This document shows positions 8,144-16,708 of a stretch of 52,303 nucleotides of DNA, one piece after another. This DNA is from an uncultured Lachnospiraceae bacterium (GTDB lineage Bacteria; Bacillota; Clostridia; Lachnospirales; Lachnospiraceae). The stretch is from assembly GCA_949472775.1 (NCBI GenBank), contig CASWVG010000015.1, positions 1 through 52,303 of the forward strand, written 5' to 3'. Positions within the stretch are counted from its first letter, which is position 1. Every line of letters starts with the position of its first letter. Under the pieces are notes generated by a model, which was given only the letters and a program-made list of their open reading frames with translations, made no database searches and was not told the DNA's origin. The translations under genes and the position numbers were made by a program.

Positions 8144-9897
8144 TATTCCTCACCTCCTTTTGGTTCATCAAAGTCTCCGCCGCCGTTTGTCTGCGACTCG
8201 TACACTTCCCTGTAAATCTCATTGTCGCGCAGCAGCTCCTCGTGGGTGCCAAAGCCGTGCACCCGCCCGTCGTCCATGACGATAATGCGGTCCGCATGCA
8301 TCACACTCGCCACGCGCTGTGCGATAATCAGCTTCGTGGTGTCTGGAATCTCCTCCGCGAAAGCCTTTCGGATCTTCGCGTCCGTGGCCGTATCCACCGC
8401 GCTGGTGGAGTCGTCCAGAATCAGTACCTTCGGCTTCTTTAAAAGCGCTCTCGCGATGGTGAGACGCTGCCTCTGCCCACCGGAAACATTGGTCCCGCCC
8501 TGTTCTATATAAGTCTGATACCCGTCCGGCATCTTCTCGATAAATTCATCCGCGCAGGCGAGCCTGCATACCCTCCTGCACGCCTCCTCCGTGGCGTCCT
8601 CGTCACCCCAGCGCAGGTTATCCAGAATCGTGCCAGAGAAGAGCACATTTTTCTGTAAAACGACAGCAACCTCATTTCTGAGCGTCTCAATGTCATACTC
8701 CCTAACATCCCTGTCGCCTACAAGCACCGCACCGTCAGTCACGTCATAAAGACGGCTGATCAGATTGACCAGACTGGTCTTTGCGCTGCCGGTGCCGCCG
8801 ATGATACCGATCGTCTCCCCGGCGTGTATTTTCAGGTTAATGTCATGCAGCACCGCCTCGTTGCTCTCTTTGTTGTATGCAAAGCGCACATGCCGGAACT
8901 CAATATCCCCACTCGGCACCTCATATACGGGGTTGACCGGATTAGTCAGATCACTCTTCTCGGTGAGAACTTCGCAGATACGCTCCGCACTGGCGATACT
9001 CATACTCATCATGACAAAAATCATTGCCACCATCATCAGACTCATCAGAATGTTCATACAGTATGTAAGCAGACTCATCAGTTCGCCCGTGGTCAGCGTA
9101 TCATGCACGATCTGTTTCGCGCCCAGCCAGCTGATTAACAGGATACAGCCGTAGACGGTAAACATCATAACCGGCATGTTCAGCACCACATGTTTCTCTG
9201 CCTTGCTGAAAATATCGTAGATGCCCTGACTTGCCTTCTTAAACTTTTTCGTCTCGTGTTCTTCCCTGACATAAGCCTTCACCACGCGGATCGCGCTCAC
9301 ATTCTCCTGTACGGAGGCGTTCAGCTCATCGTACTTCGGAAAAGCCTGTTTGAAATATTTCATGGCGCCTCTGATAATGAAGAACAGTACTACGCCGAGC
9401 GCAATCACCGCCACCAGATAAATCCCCGCAAGTTCAGCGTTGATCAGAAAAGCCATCGCCATGGCGCAGACCATGCTGACAGGCGCGCGGAAGCAGATGC
9501 GCAGAATCATCTGGTACGCCATCTGCATATTCGTCACATCTGTGGTCAGTCTGGTTACCAGCCCTGCCGTGCTGAATTTGTCAAGACTTGCAAAGGAAAA
9601 AGTCTGGATATTCTCGAACATGGCCTGCCTTAAATTCTTCGCAAATCCTGTGGATGCCCTCGCACCGTATTTGCCGCCCATCACGCCGCAGAAAAGCCCA
9701 CAGAGCGCCGCTCCCACCATCACCGCTCCGACCGCGTAAATATGCTGCATATTGCCCGCTTCCACACCGTCGTCAATGATGGATGCCATCAGAAACGGGA
9801 TCAGCATCTCAAAAACAACTTCCAATACCATAAAAACCGGCGTTATGACCGAAACTTTCTTATATTCCTTGATTTGTGCCGCAAGGGTTTTAATCAT
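8143..9897 (-). CDS. Heterodimeric ABC exporter subunit with a degenerate ATP site
   Basis: The 584-residue half-transporter is encoded immediately upstream of its partner with overlapping stop and start codons. The ATPase domain has Walker A GGTGSAKTS, signature VSGGQRQR and Walker B LILDDSTSAVD. The catalytic Glu is Asp (about D496) and the H-loop His is Gln (IAQR, about Q527). The same two changes mark the non-catalytic site in TM287-type heterodimers, so they are expected rather than damage. The longest frame begins at 9945; the Met at 9897 has AAGGAGG seven bases upstream and gives the normal MIKTLAAQIKEYK start. Confidence 0.92.
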   Translation of the reverse strand: MIKTLAAQIKEYKKVSVITPVFMVLEVVFEMLIPFLMASIIDDGVEAGNMQHIYAVGAVMVGAALCGLFCGVMGGKYGARASTGFAKNLRQAMFENIQTFSFASLDKFSTAGLVTRLTTDVTNMQMAYQMILRICFRAPVSMVCAMAMAFLINAELAGIYLVAVIALGVVLFFIIRGAMKYFKQAFPKYDELNASVQENVSAIRVVKAYVREEHETKKFKKASQGIYDIFSKAEKHVVLNMPVMMFTVYGCILLISWLGAKQIVHDTLTTGELMSLLTYCMNILMSLMMVAMIFVMMSMSIASAERICEVLTEKSDLTNPVNPVYEVPSGDIEFRHVRFAYNKESNEAVLHDINLKIHAGETIGIIGGTGSAKTSLVNLISRLYDVTDGAVLVGDRDVREYDIETLRNEVAVVLQKNVLFSGTILDNLRWGDEDATEEACRRVCRLACADEFIEKMPDGYQTYIEQGGTNVSGGQRQRLTIARALLKKPKVLILDDSTSAVDTATDAKIRKAFAEEIPDTTKLIIAQRVASVMHADRIIVMDDGRVHGFGTHEELLRDNEIYREVYESQTNGGGDFDEPKGGEE

Positions 9898-9988
9898 CGT
9901 CATTCCTCCTTGAAATATTATGCCATGCAGCGCCCGGTTCCTCATACTGGTCCCCGTGCGCTGTCCTTCTCAAAATCCGCATGTTTCT

Positions 9989-10017
9989 ATTTTTCTACAT
10001 TAAAAATTTAATGTCAA
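9989..10017 (-). promoter_or_regulatory. Exporter promoter with palindrome over the -35 box
   Basis: TTGACA (10012-10017 on the minus strand) overlaps a perfect palindrome, ACATTAAA-AA-TTTAATGT (9997-10014). The matching -10 region (AAAATA/AAAAAT near 9988-9994) is poor. A palindrome of this size on the -35 box resembles a MarR/TetR-type operator. No regulator gene is adjacent. Confidence 0.5.
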
Positions 10018-10060
10018 CGGCTTTCCAAACTTTTCATAATTTTTCACATAATTTTCACAG

Positions 10061-10091
10061 AAAAAGAGGACCGCCCCGCAGGGCAGCCCTC
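10061..10091 (-). terminator. Rho-independent terminator of the sugar operon
   Basis: Reading the minus strand, an 11-bp stem (10081-10091 with 10066-10076, two G-T pairs) with a 4-nt loop is followed by TTTTT (10065-10061). It sits about 30 bp after the last permease gene, so the long leftward sugar operon ends here. Confidence 0.85.
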
Positions 10092-10119
10092 CCATAATCT
10101 CAACCGTTTCCAGCTTTAC

Positions 10120-11280
10120 TCAGTCTTTCGTCTTCTCTTTATTGTTCATAATCTCGAACACAACCGCCGCCAGAAGTACCACGCCCTTAACCACCTTCTG
10201 CCAGTTCGCGTCGATACCCATAAGGCTCATGCCAAGGTTGATTACGCCGATCAGGGTCGCGCCGACTACCATGCCGAACACCGTACCAGAACCGCCGTAT
10301 GCGGATACGCCGCCCACCACGCAGGCGGAGATAGCGTCCATCTCGTAGTTGGTTCCGGCTGTGGGCGTTGCCGCCGACAGTCTCGCCATCGTCATCCACC
10401 CACTGATTACCGTGAGCACCGCCATATTCAGGTATGCAAGGAAGAAAATCTTCTTCGTGTCGATACCGGAAAGTCTGGTAGCCTCCACGTTGCCGCCGAT
10501 GGTGTAGAAATAACGGCCGATGGTCGTCTTGGAGGTGATGAAGTTATAAATCAGAACGATCACTGCCACCCAGACCAGATTGTTCGGAATACCGCCCGCC
10601 TGCGCCAGTTTGAACGCAAACAGCAGGATTACCGCGCTGACAAGCACGCAGCGCACGATCACGCCTGCCATGCTCTCCGCCTCGTAGCCCTTTTTCAGCT
10701 TATCGTTTCTTCCTTTTAACTGTAAGATCACAAACAGCACACAGGCGATCACGCCTACCAGCAGACAGGTGATATTCAGTCCGGCACCGCCGAAAAGATC
10801 GGGTATGCTGCCATTAAACATCTTGCTGAATCCGTCCGGCATGGGCGCGATGGTAGCACCGTTTAAGAGTGCCGTACCCCAGCCACGAAAAGCGAGATAA
10901 CCTGCCAGTGTGGCAATCCACGGGGGAATATTGATATAGGCGATCAGGAAGCCTTCCACTATGCCATAGATGACGCCCGCGCCTACCATAAGCAGCATTG
11001 CCACCGGCACCGACATGCCGCCACGCACCATCATATGTCCGCCGATTGCACCGATAAAGCACACAAAGGAACCAACGGAAAGGTCGATGTTACCGCCTGT
11101 CAGCATACACATTAACATACCTGTCGCCAGCACGAACACATAAGCGTTCTGCGCGATCAGCGCCTGGAAACTGGATGCCGCAAACATCTGTCCCTCTGTC
11201 ATCACCGAGAAGAATATCACGATCAGGACAAGGACTATTTTCATGGTATGTTTTCTAAATATTTCCATTGCTTTGTTCAT
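10120..11280 (-). CDS. gguB: Monosaccharide ABC transporter permease, second of a tandem pair (GguB-like)
   Basis: This is a polytopic inner-membrane permease of the CUT2 sugar family (RbsC/XylH/GguB). It contains the diagnostic TGGNIDLSVGS motif near the N-terminus, a GRYFYTIGGN-x-EATRLSGI segment and, near the C-terminus, GGVSAYGGSGTV. The ATG at 11280 has AGGAGG six bases upstream, better than the Met at 11286. It begins nine bases after the first permease gene and is clearly its paralogue (shared FFS-TEG, NAYVFVLATGML and IDTKKIFF-type stretches). Two full-length permeases with one ATPase is unusual for CUT2 transporters, which normally use a permease homodimer; a heterodimer or alternative partner is possible. 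Confidence 0.92.
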   Translation of the reverse strand: MNKAMEIFRKHTMKIVLVLIVIFFSVMTEGQMFAASSFQALIAQNAYVFVLATGMLMCMLTGGNIDLSVGSFVCFIGAIGGHMMVRGGMSVPVAMLLMVGAGVIYGIVEGFLIAYINIPPWIATLAGYLAFRGWGTALLNGATIAPMPDGFSKMFNGSIPDLFGGAGLNITCLLVGVIACVLFVILQLKGRNDKLKKGYEAESMAGVIVRCVLVSAVILLFAFKLAQAGGIPNNLVWVAVIVLIYNFITSKTTIGRYFYTIGGNVEATRLSGIDTKKIFFLAYLNMAVLTVISGWMTMARLSAATPTAGTNYEMDAISACVVGGVSAYGGSGTVFGMVVGATLIGVINLGMSLMGIDANWQKVVKGVVLLAAVVFEIMNNKEKTKD

Positions 11281-11295
11281 TTTCATCCTCCTCCC

Positions 11296-12465
11296 CTATT
11301 TCTTCTCTTTCTTGGACAGTACGTCAAAGGCAACCGCTATTAAGAGCACAAGCCCCTTAACCACCTTCTGATAGTTGGCATCCATACCCATGATACTCAT
11401 ACCCTGGTTGATGACACCCATCAAGGTTGCACCGACCACCACGCCGGCCACGGAGCCAACGCCGCCGTATGCGGATGCGCCGCCGATAAAGCATGCGCCG
11501 ATGGCGTCCATCTCATACCCCTGCCCGTAAGTGGGCTGTGAGGAGGTCAGTCTCGCGATCGTTAAGATACCTGCCAGCGCAGCGAGGAATCCCATATTCA
11601 CATAAGCGATAAAGTACACTTTTTTCGTATTGATACCAGAAAGTCTGGTCGCCTTCTCATTGCCGCCCACCGCGTACAGATAACGGCCGATTCTGGTCTT
11701 CGTGGTCAGATAACCGTAAACAAGCAGCACCAGAAGAATCCAGATGAGCGCTGTGGGAATACCCTTGTGGGAAGACAGCTTATATGTAATCCATAAAATC
11801 ACGGCACTGATTACCGCCAGCTTAAGGATCGTGCTTCCAAGAGGCGCCGTCTCGTAACCTCTGCTCTTATTGTTGATACGGTTCTTTAACTGCATCGCAA
11901 TCAGCACAGCCACGGCAATGCATCCGGCGAGCATACAGGTCATATTGAAGCCTTCGCCGCCGAAAAGATCAGGCACATAGCAGTCCGCGCCGCCGCCGAA
12001 TACCTTGATAAAAGCCTCGCTCTTGATGGAAACCGTCATACCCTGCAGCACCGCATTGGAAAGTCCGCGGAATGCGTACATACCAGCCAGCGTCGCAATA
12101 AAGGGCGGTACCTTCACATAGGCGATCCAGAATCCCTGCCACATACCGATCAGAATACCAATTACCAGCATGGCAAGAACCGCCGCCACAACATTCACCT
12201 TTTTATCCATCATCATCGCGCCCACCGCGCCCGCAAAGCAGACCACGGAACCTACGGAAAGGTCGATGTTGCCGCCTGTCAGAATACAGAGCAGCATACC
12301 CGTCGCCAGCACGAACACATACGCGTTCTGGGAGATCAGGTTATTGATATTCTGCGGGAATAAAATCTTCCCCTCTGTCGTAATACTGAAGAAAATCACC
12401 ACCAGAACAAGGGCGATAATCATGGTATACTTTCTCAAGAATGCGGAAACATTCATCTTTTCCAT
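11296..12465 (-). CDS. gguB: Monosaccharide ABC transporter permease, first of a tandem pair (GguB-like)
   Basis: The 389-residue CUT2-family permease carries TGGNIDLSVGS, GRYLYAVGGNEKATRLSGI and GGASAYGGVGSV motifs at the expected places. Length and several helices match GguB/XylH-type proteins. It starts four bases after the ATPase gene, which implies translational coupling, and it is followed nine bases later by a paralogue. Together with the ATPase and the ChvE-like lipoprotein it forms an importer for a monosaccharide such as xylose, galactose, glucose or arabinose. Which sugar cannot be read from sequence alone. Confidence 0.92.
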   Translation of the reverse strand: MEKMNVSAFLRKYTMIIALVLVVIFFSITTEGKILFPQNINNLISQNAYVFVLATGMLLCILTGGNIDLSVGSVVCFAGAVGAMMMDKKVNVVAAVLAMLVIGILIGMWQGFWIAYVKVPPFIATLAGMYAFRGLSNAVLQGMTVSIKSEAFIKVFGGGADCYVPDLFGGEGFNMTCMLAGCIAVAVLIAMQLKNRINNKSRGYETAPLGSTILKLAVISAVILWITYKLSSHKGIPTALIWILLVLLVYGYLTTKTRIGRYLYAVGGNEKATRLSGINTKKVYFIAYVNMGFLAALAGILTIARLTSSQPTYGQGYEMDAIGACFIGGASAYGGVGSVAGVVVGATLMGVINQGMSIMGMDANYQKVVKGLVLLIAVAFDVLSKKEKK

Positions 12466-12469
12466 ATCC

Positions 12470-14008
12470 TTACGCCCCCTTTCCCGAACTTACAATGATA
12501 GACATGATTCTCTCCTGAGACGCCTCCTCAGCGGAAAGCTCCCCGGCGATCCTGCCCTCATTCATCACATAAATTCTGTCACTCATACCGAGCACCTCCG
12601 GCAGCTCGGAAGAAATCATCACCACGGACTTGCCTGCCGCCACCAGATCGTTGATGATACAGTAAATCTCGTACTTGGCGCCCACGTCGATACCTCTGGT
12701 AGGCTCATCCAGAATCAGTACATCGGGATCCGTAAACATCCACTTTGCCAGAAGCACCTTCTGCTGGTTTCCGCCGGAAAGATTGCCCACATTCTGCTCC
12801 ACGGTAGGACACTTGGTCTTAAGTTTCCCACGGTATTCTTCCGCCACCTGGTACTCCTTATCCTTGTCAATGATCATCCGGGGACTGATGCTGTCCAGAT
12901 TCGCCAGAGTGGTGTTGATCTTTATCGGGTTGGTAAGGACAAGCCCGTTGCCCTTCCGATCCTCCGTCACATAGGCGAGCTTATTCTTGATGGCCTGTTT
13001 GATGGTCTTTAAGTGCACTTCTTTTCCGTCCAGATACAGCTGTCCGCTGATATTGGTGCCGTAGGACTGCCCGAAAATACTCATGGCAAGCTCGGTACGC
13101 CCCGCGCCCATCAGGCCGGAGATACCTACCACCTCGCCCTTTCTCACCTTGATGGACACATTGTCGCACACCTTCCTCTCCGGGTAGAGCGGATGATGCA
13201 CCGTCCAGTTCTTCACTTCCATATTCACGTCACCGATCTTTACATTATGACGCTTCGGGAAACGGTCGGTCAGCTCACGGCCAACCATGCCCTGAATAAT
13301 TCTATCCTCTGAAATCTCCGTGGTATGCTTATCCATCGTCTCAATGGTGGAACCGTCACGGATGACCGTAATCTTATCCGCCACATAAGCAACCTCGTTT
13401 AACTTATGAGATATAATAATCGAAGTCATGCCCTCTTTCTTAAACTTTAACATAAGATCGAGCAGCGCCTGGGAATCCTTCTCATTCAATGAGGATGTCG
13501 GCTCATCCAGAATCAAAAGCTTCGCATGCTTGGCCATCGCCTTGGCGATCTCCACAAGCTGCTGTTTGCCGGTACCGATATCTTTGACCAGCACCTTGGA
13601 CGACTCCGAAAGACCTACCATCTTCAGATATTTGTCAGCTTCCCCGTAAGTTTCGTTCCAGTCGATCGCCGCGCTTTTTCCCCGCTCGTTCCCAAGGAAC
13701 ATATTCTCTCCGATGGTCATGTAAGGAATCAGCGCCAGCTCCTGATGGATGATGACGATTCCCTTCTCCTCGGAATCCTTAATCTTATTGAACTTACACA
13801 CTTCACCGTTGTAAACGATGTCGCCCTCATATGTACCATAGGGATAAATGCCGCTCAGGACATTCATCAGCGTGGATTTTCCCGCACCATTCTCACCGAC
13901 CAGCGCGTGGATCTCACCTTCCTCCACCTTCAGGTTTACATTGTCGAGCGCCTTGACACCGGGGAACGTTTTGGTAATATTTTTCATTTCCAGTAAAACT
14001 TTAGCCAA
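12470..14008 (-). CDS. gguA: Monosaccharide ABC transporter ATP-binding protein (GguA/MmsA-like)
   Basis: The 512-residue protein has two ATPase domains in one chain, the CUT2 pattern. Domain 1 has Walker [10 protein letters not shown] (38-46), signature [14 protein letters not shown] and Walker [12 protein letters not shown]. Domain 2 has the degenerate Walker [10 protein letters not shown] (Arg for Lys), signature LSGGNQQKV and Walker [13 protein letters not shown]; the second-domain change is normal for RbsA/MglA relatives. I chose a TTG start at 14008 because GGGAGG lies seven bases upstream and the length becomes family-typical; the longest frame from 14095 adds 29 unlikely residues. It precedes both permeases. 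Confidence 0.93.
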   Translation of the reverse strand: MAKVLLEMKNITKTFPGVKALDNVNLKVEEGEIHALVGENGAGKSTLMNVLSGIYPYGTYEGDIVYNGEVCKFNKIKDSEEKGIVIIHQELALIPYMTIGENMFLGNERGKSAAIDWNETYGEADKYLKMVGLSESSKVLVKDIGTGKQQLVEIAKAMAKHAKLLILDEPTSSLNEKDSQALLDLMLKFKKEGMTSIIISHKLNEVAYVADKITVIRDGSTIETMDKHTTEISEDRIIQGMVGRELTDRFPKRHNVKIGDVNMEVKNWTVHHPLYPERKVCDNVSIKVRKGEVVGISGLMGAGRTELAMSIFGQSYGTNISGQLYLDGKEVHLKTIKQAIKNKLAYVTEDRKGNGLVLTNPIKINTTLANLDSISPRMIIDKDKEYQVAEEYRGKLKTKCPTVEQNVGNLSGGNQQKVLLAKWMFTDPDVLILDEPTRGIDVGAKYEIYCIINDLVAAGKSVVMISSELPEVLGMSDRIYVMNEGRIAGELSAEEASQERIMSIIVSSGKGA

Positions 14009-14124
14009 AGTGTATTCCTCCCAACATTTTTTGTATCTGCTACCCACTTCTCTCTCTAAAATCAGCAGGCGGGAAAACCCGCCTGCCGGTTTCACTTACT
14101 ACTATTATATCATATTTCTGATAT

Positions 14125-14257
14125 GCAGAGAATGCGTCTTCTGCGTTCTCTCATGTGAAGCTTAGTGCTTCTTAGCGAAGCGCCCTCATTTCACGCAGAG
14201 AACGCGCTTTCTGCGTTCTCTCGTGCGAAACTTAGCGCTTCTTGGCGAAGCGCCCTC
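14125..14257. repeat. Two tandem 70-bp units of the hairpin family between chvE and gguA
   Basis: Two copies of one unit, 70 bp apart (14125 and 14195), each contain a GCAGAGAAYGC...GCGTTCTCT hairpin (14128-14151 and 14197-14221) followed by a tail of the form GAARCTTAGYGCTTCTTRGC then GAAGCGCCC. They lie in the gap between the binding-protein gene and the ATPase gene. Hairpins in this position often let the binding protein be made in excess by stabilising the upstream mRNA or by partial termination; that role is inferred here. Confidence 0.8.
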
Positions 14258-14290
14258 TGGCGCTGAGTCTTAGAAGCTCTTTTCGCACTG

Positions 14291-15466
14291 TTACTGGAGA
14301 TCCGCCTCTGTATAATATCCGGAATCGATCAGCAGCTCTTTGTAGTTGTTCACGTCTGCGAATACAGGCTCGCAAAGGTAAGAAGGAATCACGCCTGTGC
14401 CGTTGTCATATGTCTCGGTATCATTTACTTCTACAGTCTCACCCTTCAGAATCTGGCCAACCATCTTAACTACCTGGGATGCCAGAGTACGGGTATCCTT
14501 GAATACGGACATGGACTGCTTGCCGTCGATCATGTTCTTTACGTTTGCGATATCACAGTCCTGACCTGTAACTACAGGGTACTCGCCTGTGTAGTTTGCT
14601 GCCAGAGCGTTCTCAACACCGAGAGCGGTGGAGTCGTTGGAGCAGAGTGCAATGTGAAGCGTTGTGCCGTCAGAATAGTTGGAAGAAAGGATGTTCTCCA
14701 TTCTTGCCTGTGCAGTCTCGGTAGCCCATGCAGGCGTACCAACGGTTGCGAAATCAATCTGGCCGGAGGGAACAACGATCTTGCCAGCGTCCATGTAAGG
14801 CTTTAACACGTCAATTGCGCCGTTGTAGAAGAAGGTTGCGTTGTTGTCATCCGGGGAACCGCCGGTGATCTCCATGTTGAAGGGACCTTCCGCGTTGTCC
14901 AGATCCAGTGCGTCTACAATGTACTGACCCTGTGTCTGGCCTACCTTGTAGTTGTCGAAAGTAGCGTAGTAGGAAATCGCATCCGTGTTCTTGATCAGAC
15001 GGTCATATGCGATAACCGGGATGTTTTTGCTCTTAGCGCCTTCCAGAACGGTGGTCAGGGACTCGCCGTCGATAGAAGCGATAACCAGTACGGAGCAGCC
15101 GCCGTTGATCATGTTCTCGATCTGGGAAACCTGAGTCGCTACGTCGTTGGAAGCGTACTGAAGGTCTACCTCATAACCTGCTGCCTCAAGCTCTGCCTGC
15201 ATGTTGGAACCGTCCTGATTCCATCTCTGCAGATCCTTTGTGGGCATTGCCACACCAACCTTATTGCCGCTGGGCGCTGCTGCGTCCGCTGCGGGAGCCT
15301 CTGCCTCAGCCTCTGCTGCGGGAGCCTCTTCCTCTGCCGCCGGAGCCTCTTCCTCTGCTGCGGGCTCTGCTGTCGCTGCCGGAGCTGCCTCGCCGCCGCC
15401 ACAGCCAACCAGTGTAGCTGCAACCATAGAAGTTGCAAGTACCATACCTAATACTTTTCTTTTCAT
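14291..15466 (-). CDS. chvE: Sugar-binding lipoprotein, ChvE-like
   Basis: This is the extracellular receptor of the sugar importer. A lipoprotein signal with lipobox LVGC (Cys22) is followed by a 40-residue Ala/Glu linker made of EEEAPAAE-type repeats, and then by the periplasmic-binding-protein fold. The mature part shows the ChvE family signs GVAMPTKDLQRWNQDG, IASIDGESL, IAYDRLI and TGGSPDDNN. The C-terminus ends in LLIDSGYYTEADLQ. It lies upstream of the ATPase and permease genes in the same direction but is separated from them by the hairpin repeats. Ligand candidates are aldoses such as galactose, arabinose, xylose or glucose. Confidence 0.93.
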   Translation of the reverse strand: MKRKVLGMVLATSMVAATLVGCGGGEAAPAATAEPAAEEEAPAAEEEAPAAEAEAEAPAADAAAPSGNKVGVAMPTKDLQRWNQDGSNMQAELEAAGYEVDLQYASNDVATQVSQIENMINGGCSVLVIASIDGESLTTVLEGAKSKNIPVIAYDRLIKNTDAISYYATFDNYKVGQTQGQYIVDALDLDNAEGPFNMEITGGSPDDNNATFFYNGAIDVLKPYMDAGKIVVPSGQIDFATVGTPAWATETAQARMENILSSNYSDGTTLHIALCSNDSTALGVENALAANYTGEYPVVTGQDCDIANVKNMIDGKQSMSVFKDTRTLASQVVKMVGQILKGETVEVNDTETYDNGTGVIPSYLCEPVFADVNNYKELLIDSGYYTEADLQ

Positions 15467-15503
15467 GTCTTAGTTTTCCTCCCTTTTTAATGGTAAATGA
15501 TTT

Positions 15504-15554
15504 TGCGAAGCTTTTTCGCACTTCCAATATACCACAAAGAAAATAGGAATAATT
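15504..15554 (-). promoter_or_regulatory. Possible chvE promoter with 5' hairpin
   Basis: On the minus strand TATATT (15526-15531) is a fair -10, but the region 17 bp upstream has no good -35, as expected of an activator-dependent promoter. A small hairpin, TGCGAA / TTCGCA (15504-15520), would sit at the 5' end of the transcript. The AraC-type response regulator encoded upstream is the obvious candidate activator. Confidence 0.4.
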
Positions 15555-15650
15555 TATGACATTCTGTACATTTTCACCATATCCATTTTTTATACGGCAA
15601 TCGTTCTAGCACATTTTTGTGATTTTCCATCTTTCCCATGCAATAAAGTG

Positions 15651-16706
15651 CTATTCCGGCATCTGTCCCGGCACATTCAGGTACACATCCTCCTTCAGAT
15701 GAAAGCCGCTTCCGATAATGACTTCATCAATGTTGTCCCTGTTCACGCTGATCGGTTCCAGCCCGATATAGGGAATCCGATATATCCCGCTGTCAATCAG
15801 CGTCACATCCTCCCCCGCAATCTCCTCCCCCTTCGCAAGCGCCACCGCTTCCTCCGCCGCCCGGGTCGCCAGACGCTCCACAGGTTTGTAGACCGTCATA
15901 ACCTGGGTGCCTTCCACGATTCTCTGACAGGCCGCCAGATCCGCATCCTGTCCGACCACCAGCATATTTCCCGCCTGCCTTGTCTCCGCCAGCGCACGCA
16001 CAGCCTGGGTCGCCAGATCGTCATTGCCGCACATGATGGCGTCCGCCTGCGACACTTTATCCGAATTGTTGTAAATATAGGCTGCCGCCTCCTCCGCCCG
16101 CCAGTTGTCCGCATGGATGGAGTCCAGAATGCCCACATGATGCTTGTTCATCACCCGCTTGAACGCCCCCTCCACAAGCGGCACGTTGTTGTCCGTGGGG
16201 GAACCGCCGATCATAATTACATTTCCCCCGTCCAGTCCCTCCGCGAGAAGCGCCCTTGCCATCATTTCCCCCACCATCTCATTGTCAAAGGAAATATACA
16301 GATCCACGTCCGCATTGTCCACCAGACGGTCATAGGAAACCACCTTGATTCCCGCATCTTTCGCCTTGGCCACCGACTCCCGCAGGGATGCCGGATCGAT
16401 CGCAATAATGACGATCACATCCATTCCCTTCTGAATAAAGTAGTCAATCTGTTTTTTCTGCTCCTCCACCACGCCATTGGCGTTCTGCACGTTGACCTCC
16501 GCCCCCAGCTCTTTTGCCACCGAGACAAATACGTCCCGGTCCCGCTGCCATCTCTCAATGACAAAGGAGTCGAAACTCATGCCGATCTGGATTTTTTCTT
16601 CCTCCCCGTCGTCACTCTCCCTGCTGCTTTCCGCCTTTCCGCAGCCCGCCGCTGTCAGAAGCAGAAGAACTGCCAGCAGCAGGCAGCTTATCTGTCTTTT
16701 CATCAT
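15651..16706 (-). CDS. Xylose-binding-protein-like sugar-binding lipoprotein
   Basis: The 351-residue protein has a lipoprotein signal peptide (lipobox AAGC, Cys22), then a short acidic linker and a type I periplasmic-binding fold. It carries XylF-like stretches: IGMSFDSFVIERWQRD, IIAIDPASL, VVSYDRLVDNADVD, IGGSPTDNN, MCGNDDLATQAV and VGQDAD. It begins two bases after the response-regulator gene and is therefore part of the upstream regulatory operon rather than the transporter operon. It could deliver sugar to the same transporter as a second receptor or feed the sensor kinase. Confidence 0.9.
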   Translation of the reverse strand: MMKRQISCLLLAVLLLLTAAGCGKAESSRESDDGEEEKIQIGMSFDSFVIERWQRDRDVFVSVAKELGAEVNVQNANGVVEEQKKQIDYFIQKGMDVIVIIAIDPASLRESVAKAKDAGIKVVSYDRLVDNADVDLYISFDNEMVGEMMARALLAEGLDGGNVIMIGGSPTDNNVPLVEGAFKRVMNKHHVGILDSIHADNWRAEEAAAYIYNNSDKVSQADAIMCGNDDLATQAVRALAETRQAGNMLVVGQDADLAACQRIVEGTQVMTVYKPVERLATRAAEEAVALAKGEEIAGEDVTLIDSGIYRIPYIGLEPISVNRDNIDEVIIGSGFHLKEDVYLNVPGQMPE

Positions 16707-16708
16707 GC

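Noticed and set aside
8143..9897. Exporter subunit with Asp for Glu in Walker B and Gln for His, seen as a damaged gene
   Set aside because: These exact changes define the degenerate site of TM287/BmrCD-type heterodimers, and the partner subunit is intact.
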